Of a DNA stretch of 64,000 bases, positions 11,511 through 23,809 are shown in pieces; position 1 is the stretch's first letter; each line of letters begins with the position of its first letter. The translations under genes and the position numbers were made by a program. This stretch comes from Erodium maritimum (taxonomy: Eukaryota; Streptophyta; Magnoliopsida; Geraniales; Geraniaceae), in contig OY997594.1 of the NCBI GenBank assembly GCA_963921825.1, forward strand, positions 59,071,675 through 59,135,674, written 5' to 3'. Under the pieces are notes generated by a model. That model made no database searches, was not told the DNA's origin, and saw only the letters and a program-made list of their open reading frames with translations.

Positions 11511-13056
11511 CGTGCTACCTTCGGGATTCACAAGACGGTGTTCAAAGTTTCGGTTTTGCTTGAAAGTTTCGTTTTTGGCATGTTGTTTTGCTAAATTGTT
11601 TGATAACATGTTTTAAATTATTGTTTATGGATTTAATGCATGTCAAATGAATTTTTGAAAATTATTTCAAATCTGGAAATTTTGAAAAAAATTTGATTTT
11701 TCGGGTCTCGGGAGCGGGACTCTCGGGGAGCCGAAACCGAGACCGAACGGGGATCCGTTGGACGGAGCTAGGCCAAGCATGACCATTGGATGGTTGATAT
11801 GCCAAGGCTAAACCATTTTGTTAGTTATGACGAGTTTGGAACCGTCATGACGAACTCGAAGATCAAATGTTCAAAAGTTTCATTTTTGAACGGTTTCGAT
11901 AAACCGAGCATCAAAAAAAATTTTCGAAACTTGGCTATTAATTAAAACCGGAAAATCACATGATGTTTGATAACATGCTTGTTTGATAACACGATGTGTG
12001 ATGTGATGTTGGCATGGTGTACATAATAGCCCCGAGCTCAATTTAATTATTTATCGCTTTTCACGGCCTGCGAGCCGTTAGTGTTAGCGTGTAATTATTC
12101 TTTCAAGGTGTGGTCGTCGAACCACTTGTTTGTAATATTTATTTATTCCCGACCTGCGAGTCGTGTATTAAATTGTAATATTTTACTCAAGATGAAGAAA
12201 GGGCGAAAAGGTCATTTGGTGGCTTTTCGGGTGTTGGCATCGGCTTGGAGTCGGTGGAGCTCAAGAAGCTAGTGGGAGTTAGTTTAGGGGGCTATTATGT
12301 GCACATTTATCGCTTTATGCTTGGTTTAGTTTATGCATGATTAATTCTATGTGCTTTAGAATTGCATGCCTAACTTTATTTACCGAGCATATCACCTCAC
12401 ATGCAAAGATAAAATTGGAATTTTAATCCTTGTGTGTGAACCCTTAGAACCGTCATTGCATTGGATGTAGTTGACGGGTTCAAAGGAAGAATTACATTGG
12501 ATGTAATTTGAGGCATCATTGCATTTGGAATGTAGTTGATGTGCTCATCGCATCTAGGATGTGCCAAAGTTTTGAACACAACTGGACAAGTAAAAGCGGG
12601 TCATGTCCGATACCTCCCAATCATCAACACCTTACTACCTCCCCGTCCTATGGGTGTCGTGCGCATTAGCGGAGCATCCATGGGAAAGCGGGGTAGTAGG
12701 TTTGGACGACATATGTGGGTGTCGTGCGCATTAGCGGAGCACCTACATAGTGACGAGCCATAGTTGAAAATTGGTGGACCCGACTACGATTCTCAGCCTG
12801 AGGTTGAGCTAGGGTAACAGATAGGGTAAGCCGTGTACATAAGTGCATACCCTAGCCAAGAGTCACATTGGATGTGATTGGATGGAGTCCTATCTACATA
12901 GCTCGATTAAGTGGTGAGCATTAGTTCAGCTTAATCGAGTGAATCAAGGATCTTGGTTTCAGATTCTAAAGGTTTAGAATTGATTGTTGGTGTTTAAGCT
13001 TGATCTTCATAAAATTTATTCAGTTTACTGATTGAATTTTATCTGTTGTAGATCAA
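11511..13056 (+). other. Leader between PBS and gag of element 1
   Basis: A 1.5-kb untranslated leader. Its counterparts in the related elements lie at 33679-35301 and 39947-41498. No open frame of note. It contains short near-repeats around cattggatgtaattg and a duplicated gtgtcgtgcgcattagcgg unit (about 12656 and 12720). Confidence 0.7.
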
Positions 13057-13660
13057 ATGGAAAATTCAGCGAACATTAATAGTTTGTCATTAAAAATCAT
13101 TCTTGACAGGGTCAAGCTAAATGGGACAAACTATTTGGACTGGTACAGAATTTTGAGGATAGTCCTCAAGTCTGAACGCAAAGAATATGTCCTTGACAAG
13201 GCTGTCTCTAAGACCATATCAGAGTTACATGAAGTGTCATCAGCTGCTGAGAAGAATATCTCAGGGATCTGGGATCCAAGGATATTCTGATGGTCAACAA
13301 GGGAATTGGAAGTGGCAAGGGCTGGGCCCATGCGCACTTGGCAGGAAAGATGAGACACCTGAGAATGTCTGCTTCTACTGCCAACAGCCTGGTCATTGGA
13401 ACCGGGATTACAGGAAGTTCACGGCTGATCTGAAGAAGGGCAGTGGGACTGCACCTTCATCAAATAGCCTGAATGATCTGAAGAAGGGCAGTAGGACTGC
13501 GCCTTCATCAGGAAACCTGGATGATCTAAGGAAGGGCGATGGGACCGTGCCTTCATCCGGTATTAACTCTATAGAGCTACATCTCTCTACTTCCAAAGAT
13601 TCATGGGTATTAGATACCAGGACTGAATCTCACATATGCACTTATATATGGTGGCTGAAA
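13057..13660 (+). pseudogene. gag and protease remnant of element 1
   Basis: The gag N-terminus (MENSANINSLSLKIILDRVK, then LNGTNYLDW) is open to 13290 but jumps to the nucleocapsid region after an internal deletion. The zinc knuckle reads CFYCQQPGHWNRDY, so its last cysteine is replaced by tyrosine. A spacer (about 13430-13560) contains three copies of a DLKKGSGTAPSS-type unit. The protease active site is DTR (SWVLDTRTESHIC) instead of the usual DTG. Neither gag nor protease can be functional as it stands. Confidence 0.85.
13430..13560 (+). repeat. Triplicated coding unit in the gag linker of element 1
   Basis: Three imperfect units of about 45-57 bp encode DLKKGSGTAPSSN, DLKKGSRTAPSSG and DLRKGDGTVPSSG. 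The related element 2 has one unit (DLKKGSGTVPSSG, near 32800), so this is a lineage-specific tandem expansion. Confidence 0.85.
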
Positions 13661-16440
13661 GTAGGAGAGGTTTGGAAAGCACGAAGTGGACCTCAGAGTT
13701 GTGGCAACTGCTGTAGGATCCATGAGTCTTGCTTTGCCAAGAGGCCTTGTCTTAGTACTGTATAATGTATATTGCATACCTACTTTTAGTAGGAATATTA
13801 TATCTGTATCCGTGTTTGACAAGGAAGGATATAATGTTAATATTGGAAATGGAGTTTTCAATGTTCTATGCAATGATATGTTTTATACCAGTACTGACTT
13901 GGTTGGAGGATTGTACATATTAGATATGGGTAACAATGCCTCAAGTTCTATATATTCCGTTAATACCAAGAGGTCTAAATCCAACGATTTAAACCGAACT
14001 CTGTTATGGCACTGTCATTTATGTCGCATAAACAAGAAGCACCTATCAGCACTTCAGAAGTGCGGACTTTCAGGTTCATTCGAATTCCATTCGATCGATA
14101 GGTGCAAGGTTTGTTTGATGGCCAAAATGACTAAAGTGCCCTTTTATCGATCGCGATGAAAGGGCGGGTGAATTATTGGGGCTGATACACTCGAATGTGT
14201 GTAGACCAATAACTTCACTTGCCAGGAGGGGTTTTAGCTACTTTATCATATTTACTGATGATTACAGTAAATATGGTTATGTCTATTCGCTGAGACATAA
14301 GTCTGAAGCTTTTGATAAATTCAAAGAGTTTAAGATTAAAGTAGAAAACCAGTTGGACAAAGGTATTAAGGCACTTCGATTGGATCGAGGTGGAAAATAC
14401 TTGACCACAGAGTTATTAGATCATCTAAAAGAGAATGAGTTCCTTTTGGAATGGACTCCTCCTAGGTCACTGTAGTTGAAAGGTGTAGCCAAACGGAGAA
14501 ATCGGACATTGTTAGACAATGGTCTGTTCCATGATTAGTTGGACTGATCTCCCAATCTCTTTTAGGGGTTTTTCTCTAGAGACGACCGCATTCATAGTGA
14601 ATCGGGCTTCGACGAATGGTGTGGAAGGGACACCATTTTAAAAATGGTACGGGATGATGCCCGCTTTGTCCTTCCTAAAGATTTGTGGTTGCGAGGCTTG
14701 TGTGAAACATTTGGTTTCGACTAAGCTCGAACCAAGATCTGAGATATGCACCTTCGTGTGGTATCCCAAAGCAACAAGGGGATACTATTTCTACAATCCC
14801 AGTGAGAACATGGTGTTCGTCGCTTGGGGTGGGGTCTTTATGGAAAAGAAGTTTTGTTTCCAAAGACGTCATTGGGGGGACTGTGCATCTCGAAGAAATT
14901 CAGGATGGTACAGATCTGTCTAAACCAATTGGCAACCCAGTAGAAAGGAGCCAGAGATTGTCGTAGAGTAAGAACCAATTCCTGTTACAATTCCGGAAGG
15001 TCCAAGGCGATTGGAAAGGATCAATCTTCCACCTCCAAGATATGGTATCCGGAGGTGACAATGAAGTCATGGTGGATCACGATGATCCAGCCACCTTTCA
15101 GGAAGTCGTGGATGGGCCCAACTCCGAGTTATGGCTGGGAGCCATGAGGGAGGAAATGCAATCCATGTCAGACAACCGAGTCTGGGAACCGGTTGATCCC
15201 ATCAATGGTGTGAGGACCATAGGATGCAAATGGATCTTCAAGGTGAAGATGGACATGGACGGCAACCCTCTGACCTACAAAGCTCAACTGGTGGCGAAAG
15301 GTTATAGGCAGATCCAATGGATTGACTATGAGGAAACCTTCTCCTTAGTGGCTATGGTCAAAATCGATCCAAATTCTTCTTGACATAACTGCGTATCATA
15401 ATTACGAGATATGGCAAGTGGATGTCAAAACCGCTTTCCTAAATGGAAATTTGACTGAGTACGTTTGTATGTCTCGGCCCAAAGGTTTTGACGATCCGAA
15501 GAATAAAGGAAAGATTTATAATTTGTTGAAATCCATTTATGGATTGAAACGAACTTCTCGGAGTTGGATCCTTCGTTTTGATGAAGCTGTAATTGGATTT
15601 GGCTTAATCAAGAACGAGGATGAATCTTGCGTTTATAAGAAGGCTAGTGGGAGCAATATTACCTTTCTGGTTCTCATTGAAAACGACATCCCAACCTTGC
15701 ACGAGACTAAAGCTTGGTTGAGGAAGTGTTTTTCAATAAAGGACTTAGGCGATGCTTCTCATATCTTAAGGATTAAGATATGTAGAGATCGCACCAAGAG
15801 GGTCTTGGATTTAAGTCAGGGAACCTATGTGAACAAGGCATTGAGTAGGTTCTTAATGCTCGATTCAAAGAAAGGACTCTTACCCACTAGTCATGGCATT
15901 CATCTCAGCAAGACTCAGTGTCCTAAGACACCTGATGAGCTGAAAAGGATGATGAGAATCCTATGCGCCTGGGGGCAGGATCGATCATATATGCCATGAC
16001 ATGTATGAGACCAGACGTCTCGTAAGCCTTATGTTGTACCAGTAGACATCATTCTAACCCGGGGGAGAGATGATGCTGAACTAGTCGTCGAAGGATGAGT
16101 AGACGCTAGTTTTCCAAGACAAATCCAGATGACTTTAGAAGTCAATCAGGATATGTGTTTACGCTGAATGGCAGAGCTTTAGCTGGGAAAGCGTAAAGCA
16201 AGATACCATTGCCGAATCTACGACAGAGGCCAAGTACATGGATGCTGCAGAGGCAGCTAAGGAGGCTATGTGGATTTGGAAATTCATGGCAGGGCTGGGT
16301 GTAATTAAAAACCCATCCAGTCCGGTGAATCCATTTTGCGACAACACAAGGGCCATTGCGCAAGCTAAAAGCCTAGATCGCATAACAAATCCAAACATGT
16401 ACTGCGGCGTATCCACCTCATCAGATAAATACTGAACTGA
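13661..16440 (+). pseudogene. pol remnant of element 1 (pre-integrase, integrase, RT, RNase H)
   Basis: Pieces in order: the GAG_pre-integrase zinc region (CKVCLMAKM, 14060-14130), the integrase core (FIIFTDDYSKYGYVY; ALRLDRGGKYLT), a FLKICGCEACVKHL segment, RT start (EEMQSMSDNRVWEPVDPING, near 15150), QVDVKTAFLNGNLTE, SIYGLKRTSRSW, and RNase H pieces ending with FCDNTRAIAQAK. Frames are broken at several places. Where element 2 has a VDD active-site box (LVLHVDDTLLIEND), element 1 reads LVLIEND: seven codons holding the catalytic aspartates are deleted near 15680. Confidence 0.9.
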
Positions 16441-16571
16441 GGTGAAGTGAAGATAACCGATATTGCAACAGATGATAACATAGCCAACTCGTTGACTAAG
16501 GCAGTGTCACTGCCTGAACATGTTAGACATGTAAAGTCGATGGGGACATATAGGAGTTTAGATTGGAACTA

Positions 16572-16586
16572 GGGCAAGTGGGAGAT
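16572..16586 (+). other. Polypurine tract of element 1
   Basis: gggcaagtgggagat directly precedes the 3' LTR. This is the site for plus-strand priming. Confidence 0.9.
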
Positions 16587-18274
16587 TGTTAGTCTTAGTG
16601 CCCGTAGTTCAATCCTAAATGTCCAAATGTATATATCATCGTTAGCAATAAAATTAAAGCGGCTTTATATTACTTATGTGTTGGAGTAATATATCGATGT
16701 GTGCTCTGATCTATGCCCACCATGCGAATAGAACCATAGATCGAGATAGATCACACTCGATGGGTCCCTAGTCAACAAAGCTTCACTAGAAGCGACTAGT
16801 ATGAAAGATGGCTCTTTATGGCTTACGTTCTGTTAGTCATTGGAATGGGATTCCGGAGTCTGATCATAGATATCATGTGGGACATGATATTGGACGACCC
16901 GCCCTGAATATGTGCCATAGATTAAGTCATGAACATATTCAGTGTTGTAGCTTGTCATGTATCCTTAGACCAAGGAGTCTTTGTGATCGCTATGTAGTCA
17001 ACAACTGAGTTTGACCTGAGCCTAACGTTGTCCGTAACAGGGCTTCCATAACGGCCAGGATTGGCTTGGGGACGGGCTACATGAGTGACACGAAAGACGG
17101 CTAAGGGATTTATCCCTCATACTAAGGTATGGGAAAGATATCGGTTCTCGGCCACTTGATCGAGAGTGACTGGAAGAATAGCATGGCCATGCACATGATA
17201 CTGGGTATCATATCTTCAGTCATCTCACATATCAAGGAACGATGATTGAGAATAATAAGGATGTCGGCTCTATGCCTTATCTCAATCAGGATATCGGAGA
17301 TAAAAGGATAATGACAGGGACGACGGAAAGGTTAGAATCGACAGGGTCGATTCGTTATGTAGTGTCAGGCAATACTAAAGTCTCGTTAGTTGCCACTTAA
17401 ATAGGATCAAGTAAAATGGGATTTTACGTTGATCTATTGACATGCATAAACCTAAGGGTCACACCGGAGGATGAAACTCATTGACACATTTATGGAGAAT
17501 GGCCAAAAGGGAGTTGTCTCGGGACATGACCAAAACTGGGTTTTGGGTCATGTGCCCGTAAGTGAATAGGACTTTACGGATCGAGACAAGGCTTGGAGTC
17601 TTGGGATTGATCGCGTCGGATAATGTTGGACATTTCCGGTATGGAAGGCATGGAGGCGATGAGCGAATCACGGGACCTCGTTGGAAATGGTCACGGGCCA
17701 TGTTCCAAGAGGCCCATGAAAGGCCCATGCAACCAAGGCCCATGGAACTAATTAATCAAGTCTTGATTAATTAGTACTAAGTAAGCAAGACAAGGATTAA
17801 GGTGTTGGTGATTCACCACCTAACCCAATCTTGTCTTGCCATACTTTGTCCTATTTACACCTTACTTGACACCATACTTGTCCCATGCCTTTAGTTGGAC
17901 AAGTATGGGTTTTGTTATGTTTAATTCATCTTTTTTCAACATAACAAACAAAAGACAAGAATAGGAAACACATTTTCTCTCCCTCTTCCATGGCCATTTC
18001 GGGTTTGGCTAGTTTCCTCCTCCATTTTTGTGTTCTTGAGTCCTCAAAGAGAAGAACTACGTGGCTTTGATTCCCATGTGGATACGTAGGCGTCTTGGAG
18101 ACTCAAGCCAATCATTCGTTAACCGGTGTTCTTGTTTTGGTAAGAACTAGTGCTGAATTTTTCTCTTGTTAATCCATTCTTTGTTAGTTGTTTCATGGTT
18201 CTAATTGTCTCTTGGTTTTCATTGATTTTCCGCTGCGAGTTGGTTCATCTCCAACCTTACCTCGAGACCCAACA
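16587..18274 (+). repeat. 3' LTR of copia element 1
   Basis: 1688 bp, the same length as the 5' LTR, with only two substitutions seen by eye. It begins TGTTAGTCTTAG and ends CCCAACA, followed by the TSD gggca. Confidence 0.97.
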
Positions 18275-18535
18275 GGGCACCCTTAAATACATAAAGGAGG
18301 TCGAGATCTCTACAATGGACAAAATATCACAGCATTCCTGACAAATGATCGGTGTGGTATTTGAGCTAAACAGAATGTAAGACTTGTCAAGATTTAAAGT
18401 CTGCCCAGATACCCGACCAAATGTTGCTAGGATGTCCTAAACCCGAGAACCATCCGAAGTTGTAGCTCTACAAAAGACATAACATTCATCAGCAAAGAAG
18501 GTTCATTGAATTCTTGCATGCATCCTAACCGTGTC
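18275..18535 (-). pseudogene. LINE RT remnant, continuation of 8326-9804
   Basis: Minus-strand reading gives FFADECYVFCRATTSDGSRV, a stop, then SGQTLNLDKSYILFSSNTTP and a FMYLRVP segment. This is the L1-type RT catalytic block (FADD changed to FADE) and the region after it. It joins directly to the LINE sequence left of 9805 once the copia element is removed. Farther right the LINE similarity fades. Confidence 0.8.
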
Positions 18536-18997
18536 AGTTTACTACCCATGCATTTATACGATACGTACCACCGAATAAAAAATATGGACGACGTTTGTTT
18601 TCTTCAATAAGAAAAATATCTGCATCTCCATTTCTCTTTCTAATTGACACTTGTTCTGTAGATTTAAGCTTTAGAGAACATTGTTTGAAGAAAGCATGAT
18701 TTTATGAACATTCAAGACGAATACAGTGCATCAAAACAAACGGGAAGATAATTATACGTCCAAATTATAATATAGGACCCGATCATAAAGGAAGAAGTAT
18801 CGACCTTATGGATTAAGAAGCTAAACCAGTTTTACATAGTTAGGTTTGAAAGGACTCACACATGGTATATATGGTCGATTGGAACACTTAACATGATGAC
18901 GTACTAGAACAAAAAACATAAAAGTCGCTCTAGGTTGTATGAGAAACACCTTGGTATCACAATAAGAATGTAACAGTCCGGGTGGGTACGTTATATG
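18536..18997. other. Unassigned AT-rich stretch
   Basis: No open frame or repeat recognised. It ends at the left LTR of the second copia element, whose TSD is atatg/agatg. Confidence 0.4.
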
Positions 18998-19148
18998 TGA
19001 TAACAATTGTGTAATTGTATTGTATTCGATGAGTAAAGCATACATAGTGTACATGTATATATAGTGGTGGTGTACCACTAGGGTTTCCTAAACCCGATGT
19101 TAACCCTAATGAGCCACATGGGCTAGGCCTATACAATATATTCTAACA
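18998..19148 (-). repeat. 3' LTR of copia element C
   Basis: 151 bp. Read on the minus strand it starts TGTTAGAATATATTG and ends AACAATTGTTATCA. It matches 25427-25577 with a few substitutions. Confidence 0.95.
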
Positions 19149-19160
19149 CCCCCCCTCAAA
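19149..19160 (-). other. Polypurine tract of element C
   Basis: Minus strand gaggggggg immediately before the 3' LTR. Confidence 0.9.
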
Positions 19161-19162
19161 CT

Positions 19163-22100
19163 CAAGATGGTGGTAATGAACCCAAATTGAGTTTGTCAAC
19201 TAAAGGTTTGAACTTCCCTGGGATTAAAGCCTTGGTGAAGATTTTTGGGTCTCGATGGAGGGTATGAACACATACTTGCAGCGGAAATAACTCGAGACCA
19301 TGTCATAGAACACTACCAAATATTAGATACACAAGAGAATAAACAATATGGATGTTTCCTTACCAACTAGTTCAAGAAAAGGAAGAGAACACCAAAGAAA
19401 CGATGATCGGCTTGAGTCTCCAAGATGCCTATGTATCCAATTGGAATCAAAGGCACGTAGTTCTTCTTTAGATGACTCAAGAACACAACAAGAGGGAGGA
19501 AAAGTGCCAAACTCGAAATTGTAGTGTGAGAGGGAGAGAAGTTGTGTTTCTATTCTTGTCTTGTGATTTGTTGTAGGAAAAAGATGACTTAAACCATCAA
19601 CAACCATCAAGGACAAGTAAGGTGTGAAGCATGGTGTGAAGTAAGACAAGTATGATGCTAAGTATGGCAAGACAAGATGGGTTAGGTGGTGAATCACCAA
19701 CACCTTAATCCTTGTCTTGCTTACTTAGTACTAATTAATCAAGACTTGATTAATTAATTCCATGGGCCTTGGTTGCATGGGCCTTTCATGGGCCTCTTGG
19801 AACATGGCCCCTGGCCATTCCCAACGAGGTCCCGTGACGTGCTCATCGCCTCCAAGCCTTCCATACCGGAAATGTCCAACATTATCCAACGCGATCAATC
19901 CCAAGACTCCAAGCCTTGTCTTGATCCGTAATGTCCTATTCACTTACGGGCACATGACCCAAAACCCAGTTTTGGTCATGTCCCGAGACAACTCTCTTTT
20001 GGCCATTCTCCATAAATGTGTCAATGAGTTTCATCCTTCGGTGTGACCCTTAGGTCTATGCATGTCAATAGATCAACGTAAAATCCCATTTTACTTGATC
20101 CTATATAAGTGGCAACTAACGAGACTTTAGTATTGCCTGACACTACATAGCGAATCGAACCAATCGATTCTAACCTTTCCGTCGTCCCTGTCATTATCCT
20201 TTTATCTCCGATATCCTGATTGAGATAAGGCATAGAGCCGTCATCCTTATTATGCTCAATCACTGTTCCTTGATATGTGAGATGACTGAATATATGATAC
20301 CTAGTATCATGTGCATGGCCATGCTATTCTTTCAGTCACTCTCGATCAAGCGGCCGAGAACCGATATCTTTCCCATACCTCAGTATGAGGGATAAATCCC
20401 TTAGCCGTCTTTCGTCTCACTCATGCAACCCGTCCCCAAGCCAATCCTGGCCGTTATGGAAGCCCTGTTACGGACAACGTTAGGCTCAGGTCAAACTCAG
20501 TTGTTGACTGCATAGTGATCACAAAGACTCCTTGTTCTAAGGATACATTACAAGCTACGACACTGAATATGTTCATGACTCAATCTATGGCACATATTCA
20601 GGGCGGGTCGTCCAATATCATGTCCCACATGATATCTATGATCAGACTCCGGAATCCCATTCCAATGACCAACAGAACGTAAGCCATGAAGAGCCATCTT
20701 TCATACTAGTCGCTTCTAGTGAAGCTTTATTGACTAGGGACCCATCGAGTGTGATCCATCTCGATCTATGGTTCTATTCGCATGGTGGGCATAGATCAGA
20801 AATCACATCGATATATTACTCCAACACATAAGTAATAGAAAGCCGCTTTAATCTTATTGCTAATGATGATATATACATTTGGACATTTATGATTGAACTA
20901 CGGGCACTAAGACTAACAAAGATATTTGCAATCTGATCACCAGAGGAGACAGATCGAAGAGCAAGGGTGCCCTGATTGAGATGTTGTCGGACAAGGTGAC
21001 AATCAATCTCAATATGCTTGGTGCGTTCATGGAAGACATCATTATGAGCAAATCTGAATAGCCTCTGATTGTCACAATGAATGGTAGTGGCTGACTTGTG
21101 AACAAAACCCATGTCATGTACTAACCAATGAAGTCATATGAGTTCGAAAGTAGTATCAGCAAGGGATCGATACTCAGCTTCTGTGCTGGAGCGGGCAATG
21201 ATTGTTTGTTTCTTACTTCTCCAAGAAATCAGAGAGTTACCAAGAAAGAAACAGTAACCTGTGGTAGATCGTCGGTCTGTGGGATCGCCTGCCCAATCTG
21301 CATCTAAATAGGCATGTGGGACTAAAGGTGAGCCATAAGAGAAATGTAGTCCTTGTGATAAGGTGCCTCGAACATAGCGCAAAATCTGAAGAACCGCCTC
21401 ATAGTGAGTAGTTCAAGGTGCGCACATGAACTGACTGACGATGTGGACAACATATGCAATGTCAGGCCTGGTAACAGTGAGGGGTACCAACCCTCCAACT
21501 AATCGGCGATATAAAGTGGGATACTCGAGGGCTTTACCATCTGATGGAAGATACTTGACATTCGCTTCAATGGGAGTGGAAGCGATCTTGCTATCGGTTA
21601 TTTCCCCCTTGGAGATGAGCTCGGCTGCATACTTGGTTGTGACAAATGGTAACCAAAGGACAAAGAGGAAATCTCCAAACCAAGAAAGTAAGAGAGATGA
21701 CCCAAATCCTTCATCTCGAACTGTTCGCTTAGATGATGCTTAAGATCCACAATGTCGATAGCATCATCACCAGTAATGATCATATCATCCAAATATAGAA
21801 GTAATAGAGTATGGCCCCGAGAGGTCTGACGAACAAACAGTGAGCTGTCATGCGGACTAGAGACGAAACCAAAGACTCTCATCGCACCACTGAACTTGGA
21901 GTACCATGCCCGCGGAGCCTGCTTGAGTCCATAAATGGATTTGCGCAAACGACAAACCATGTGTGGGGGATGATCATAGCCTGACGGGGGCTTCATATAA
22001 ACCTCCTCTGTAAGATCTCCATTGAGAAAATCATTCTTCACGTCCATTTGAAAAACGTCCCACTGTCGACCAGCAGCAACAACAAGAATGGTGCGAACAG

Positions 22101-23806
22101 AAGTGAGTCTCGCAACAGGAGAAAATGTTTCCTCATAATCAACCCCATGTTCCTGGGTAAATACACGAGCCACAATACGTGCCTTGTAGCGCTCGATAGA
22201 ATCATCTGCCTTGGTCTTCACCTTGTATACCCATCTAGAACTTACCACATGTTTGTCCCGAGGCAAAGGTACCAGATCCCATGTATGAGTCCTTACCATG
22301 GCCTGTAGTTCCTCAGTCATTGCTTGCTTCCATATGGGGTTAGTGCAAGCCTCCCGATAGGTGTCAGGCTCATATACAGAGGACACTATGGAAGAAACAC
22401 GAGATGGTAAGGTTACCTCAAAGTCTTGGAGGTGAGATGGGAGTTGCCGATGACGCTGTGGTCGAGTCGGTAGCACATGATCCATGGTAGGAGGCAGAGA
22501 TGTCGGAGCACCTGTAGGAGTCAGCTCAATGGGAGAACCCTCATCATCATCAGAAAACAGATCAATATCGGGATTAGAAAAGAAAGAAGTAGACTCAGGA
22601 ATGTGAAAACCCAGAATGTGACATGGCAAGATATGCGGAGTCGTTTGGAAACAGGGTCCCAACATCTGTACCCTTTGTTTTCGATCCCATACCTAATAAA
22701 ACAACAAAGACGAGAACGAGGTTCAAGTTTAGTATGTTCATGAGGTTGTAGATGAACAAAACAGACACACCCAAAGACACGAAGAAGATCATAAACTGGA
22801 GGACGACCATACAAACACTCGTAAGGAGTTTTGTTACCTATGACCGGGGATGGAACTCTGTTGATGGTGTAAACGGCTGTGAGGGCAGCCTCCCCCCAGA
22901 AACGTTCAGGACAGGCAGCTGCAATGGTGAGAGCACGGACCGTATTAAGAATATGGCGATGTTGGCGTTCTGCCCGACCATTTTGTTGCGATGTACCAGG
23001 ATAGGAGCGCTGAACGATAGTATCGGTGGAAGAAAGTTGTGCAAGGAAGGATGACTCTTTAAATTCCATGCCGTTATCCATACACAATGTTTTGATAAAT
23101 TTTGAGAATTGTGTGCGAACCATGGCAGAAAACTCAGAATAAATTTTGTTGAAGTCGGATTTATTATGCATGAGATAAATCCAAGTAAAACGTGTATGAT
23201 CATCAACGAATATAACAAACCACCGAGACCCCCCATGGTCGGAACAGGTGCTGCTCCCCACAAGTCAGAATGAACAAGATCAAAAGGTGCAGAGGAAATA
23301 GTATTATTAAGAGAAAACGACAGTTTATGATGTTTAGCAAGCTGACAAGACACACAATCACCAAAGTTATGCGAAACTGACCCTAACAAACCACTAGAAA
23401 TAAAACTACGCAAACGAGAGGAAGATGGATGACCTAGGCAAGAGTGCCATAGATCAGCGGAGACGACAACGCCACAAGTAGACGAGGAGGATGATAATGG
23501 TGAGGGAACCACCAGGGAGGTGAGTTCGAACAGGCGACCAACTTTATGACCTGTCCCATGGATTTGTCCCGCCAGTGGATCCTGCACAAGAACAGAAGAA
23601 GTACGACCAGAAAAGTTAACGTCAAAACCCAAATCACACAATTGACCAACTGATACAAGGTTCAGTGATAAATCTGGGACAAGCAAGGTGTTTGGTAATG
23701 ATAACTGGTATGTGGTTGCGGTACCACAATGTGTGGCAAGTAAAGTGGAACTATCAGCAGTACGAATAGACGAAGACTTGGTGACCGGGGTTACACATGT
23801 AAGCAA
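19163..23806 (-). pseudogene. pol of copia element C, split by the solo LTR
   Basis: Right to left: the end of protease (23806 onward), the GAG_pre-integrase segment (LWHSCLGHPSSSRLRSF, CVSCQLAKHHK), the integrase core (FVIFVDDHTRFTWIYLM; CMDNGMEF; GTSQQNGRAERQHRHILN), RT (QMDVKNDFLNGDLTEEVYM; SIYGLKQAPRAWY; LLYLDDMIITGDD near 21770-21800) and RNase H (YLDADWAGDPTD; SSTEAEYRSL; IHCDN). The RNase H tail continues at 19242-19163 (TKALIPGKFKPL) on the far side of the solo LTR. One G too many in a G-run near 23237 shifts the frame before the integrase core. A second shift follows the integrase (near 22610) and a third ends RT near 21600. The catalytic motifs themselves are intact. Confidence 0.92.
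19243..20918 (-). mobile_element. Solo LTR of the element-1 copia family
   Basis: A 1676-bp single LTR in minus orientation flanked by a perfect 5-bp TSD, aagat (19238-19242 and 20919-20923). It is close to the LTRs of element 1: the shared 70-codon frame at 19731-19943 differs from its element-1 counterpart at roughly 10% of residues. It interrupts the RNase H end of element C, and the reading frame resumes after one TSD copy. Solo LTRs arise by recombination between the two LTRs of a full element. Confidence 0.95.
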
Positions 23807-23809
23807 ATC

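Larger units (their letters stand above)
9810..18274 (+). mobile_element. Ty1/copia LTR retrotransposon, element 1 (recent but defective)
   Basis: An 8465-bp element flanked by a perfect 5-bp TSD, gggca (9805-9809 and 18275-18279), inserted in the LINE. It has two 1688-bp LTRs, a PBS and a purine tract. Gag-pol order is gag, protease, integrase, RT, RNase H, the copia order. LTRs differ at two sites by eye (about 10466/17243 and 11306/18083), which indicates very recent insertion. The coding part has many stops and frameshifts and lacks the RT active-site motif, so the proteins that moved it must have come from elsewhere. Relatives are at 28089-36867, 39655-43280 and the solo LTR 19243-20918. 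Confidence 0.95.
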
